A stretch of DNA of 64,000 bases from Spiroplasma cantharicola (GTDB taxonomy: Bacteria > Bacillota_I > Bacilli_A > Mycoplasmatales > Mycoplasmataceae). The position numbers and the translations under genes were made by a program. The notes beneath the pieces were generated by a model that saw nothing but the letters and a program-made list of their open reading frames with translations, was not told the DNA's origin and did not search any database. Position 1 is the first letter of the stretch, and every line of letters starts with the position of its first letter. The DNA is taken from the NCBI RefSeq assembly GCF_001281045.1, contig NZ_CP012622.1, positions 558,001-622,000 on the forward strand, given 5' to 3'. Positions 62,618 to 64,000 of the stretch are shown in pieces.

Positions 62618-64000
62618 GTACTTTAATTACCCTATTACTTTTGACTTTATATTTATAACTATTTTTGGCATTTGTAATGTAAGTTTTGCATTGATATTTT
62701 TTTAATGTCTTAATAGTATCTTGGCTAGGAAAATCATATATCTTTGATTTATGTCCAGATATAAAACAATTTCTAGGTTTTATTGTTTTAATAAAAGACT
62801 GTGAGCTGCTAGTTTTACTGCCATGATGAGCAACTTGAAGTAAGTCAATTCCTCCATTAATTTTTGTTAAAAAATCTTTATTTTGTAATAATCTTGATTC
62901 TCTTTTTTTTGAAATATCACCTGTAAATAATATCTTCTTTCCTTTTACTTCTAATAATGAAACTTGTGAATTATCATTTTCATCCTTATTTTCTAGTTCT
63001 ATAAAATTACTAATTTTTAAATCTCTAATAGTAAAGATAAATTGATTATCATAATTATAAAAAATGTTTTTAATATTATATATAGCTTTTAAATCATCAA
63101 TTTGGTCATAGTGATCTTTATGATTATGACTAATAAAAAGAGCATCAATTTTTCTAACTCCATTATAAAGTAAATATTGTTGTAAACTTTTTTTATTGAA
63201 TCCGTTTCCTTTTCCAGCATCAAATAAAATATTTTTACCTTTATATTGAAATAAAAAACTATTACCATTACCAACATTTAACATTGTGACTGAAGGATTT
63301 ATTTTAGAAAATTGATTTGCTTGAAAAATATAAAAACAATTAAAAATGAATAAAAAAACTAATTTTTTTTGAATTTTCTTTTTTTCAGTCTTATAAGAAG
63401 TTATAACTTTAAATAGTAAAAAATAAGTTATTAAAAATAATATACTAAAATGACCACAAATTGTAAAAATATTAATATATTCAAAACTTTTGCAATAATA
63501 GTAAAGAAGCTTATAATCAAAATTCAAAGGATGTTTGGAAAATGGTATTCAAAAAAATAGAGATAAAATAAATGAAAAAATAATAAAAGGCATTAATAAG
63601 ATTTCAAAAAAGGAACTTAATCAATATATTTTGTAATCGAAATATATTTGAACTGGAATGAATATTGCATTTACAATTAAAAAATTATAGATAATATTGG
63701 TTATTGGTTTCTTATCTTTATATTTCTTTATAAATAAAAGTGCAATAATTGTAAGAATAAAACCAATATTAAATATAAAAAGAGGATTTATAAATAAACA
63801 AACAATTCAAATAATAGAAAATTTTGTAATTTTTGAAAGTTTGAATTTTCAATTCTCTTCGACTCATTTTATTATTAAAAGTACACATGCCTTTAAAAAA
63901 AATAAAGGAAAATTTAATAATGAACAATAATATAAAACTAATAATATTAAGATAATTTTATATTTTTTATAGATTTTGAATTTTTTAAATATCTTTTTAT
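62601..64000 (-). CDS. comEC: ComEC/Rec2-type DNA uptake or MBL-domain protein, C-terminal part (5' truncated)
   Basis: The open frame continues beyond the right window edge. About 466 residues are seen. The distal part, from about 63300 down, is a metallo-beta-lactamase domain: VTMLNVGNGNSFLF, ILFDAGKGNG, FISHNHKDHYDQI (HxHxDH), ILFTGDISK, QVAHHGSKTSSSQ and CFISGHKS. The part nearer the edge is several membrane helices rich in Phe, Ile and Trp, several from TGA, matching the competence domain. ComEC channels single-stranded DNA across the membrane. The holA-rpsT-comEC neighbourhood supports orthology. Confidence 0.9.

Noticed and set aside
63697-63930. Plus-strand open frame near the right end
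   Set aside because: Antisense to the continuous comEC reading frame, which has no stop up to the window edge.

Overview
The window is a gene-dense, extremely AT-rich piece of a wall-less bacterial chromosome. It must be read with genetic code 4, in which UGA is tryptophan: dozens of genes here are only intact if in-frame TGA codons are read through, as in nagA, deoC, the ruvB tail, tkt, parts of all PTS genes, xseA, dinB and holA. With this code, short lipoproteins with a 'MKKLL..LG' signal and a lipobox cysteine, many PTS sugar transporters, and Bacillus-like housekeeping gene order, the best fit is a mollicute of the Mesoplasma/Entomoplasma/Spiroplasma group. This is an inference from gene content; no species marker such as rRNA is present.

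Layout. 1-4.5 kb: the end of a RecD2-type helicase, then a tight operon nagA - membrane protein - Gfo/Idh oxidoreductase - deoC for amino-sugar and deoxyribose use. 4.5-10.1 kb: two paralogous small proteins behind a perfect 24-bp palindrome, an 866-residue coiled-coil protein, and a glucose-family PTS permease whose IIB domain lacks the phosphorylated cysteine. 10.1-25 kb: coaBC, rpsU, ruvAB, lipoproteins, a DEDD-exonuclease-like protein, yqeG-yqeH, a ROK kinase, a DUF896 protein, a spiralin-like lipoprotein, tkt and a UPF0154 protein. 25-32 kb: an altered metallo-beta-lactamase-fold protein, plsY, and a divergent rpiR-type regulator / 6-phospho-beta-glucosidase / beta-glucoside PTS locus.

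32-40 kb: a polysaccharide deacetylase, a large surface protein with nine Ig-like (Big_2-like) tandem repeats behind a promoter with two identical 14-bp palindromes, a second RpiR-type regulator, a ribF homologue with an eroded adenylyltransferase half, a decayed island beginning with a T17A17 palindrome, and nfo. 40-50.6 kb: lipoprotein, nusB, xseA-xseB, a nagB-like gene on the opposite strand, a dxs-like gene, tlyA/yqxC, dinB and an SprT-like protease. The nusB-xseA-xseB-dxs-yqxC order is the Bacillus order with ispA missing and nagB inserted.

50.7-64 kb: coaE with a large membrane protein, a two-gene cassette of unknown function next to a badly frameshifted lipoprotein/cysteine-peptidase pseudogene, a fructose-type PTS gene, ogt, a second large membrane protein, and the Bacillus-like group holA - rpsT - comEC (truncated by the window edge).

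No tRNA, rRNA, CRISPR array, intact insertion sequence or replication origin was recognised. Many genes end in simple U-run hairpin terminators, several shared by convergent genes. The accessory signals most worth attention are the palindromic operator-like sites, the 16-18-bp homopolymer tracts near promoters, the altered catalytic residues in four enzyme families, and the decayed surface-protein islands.
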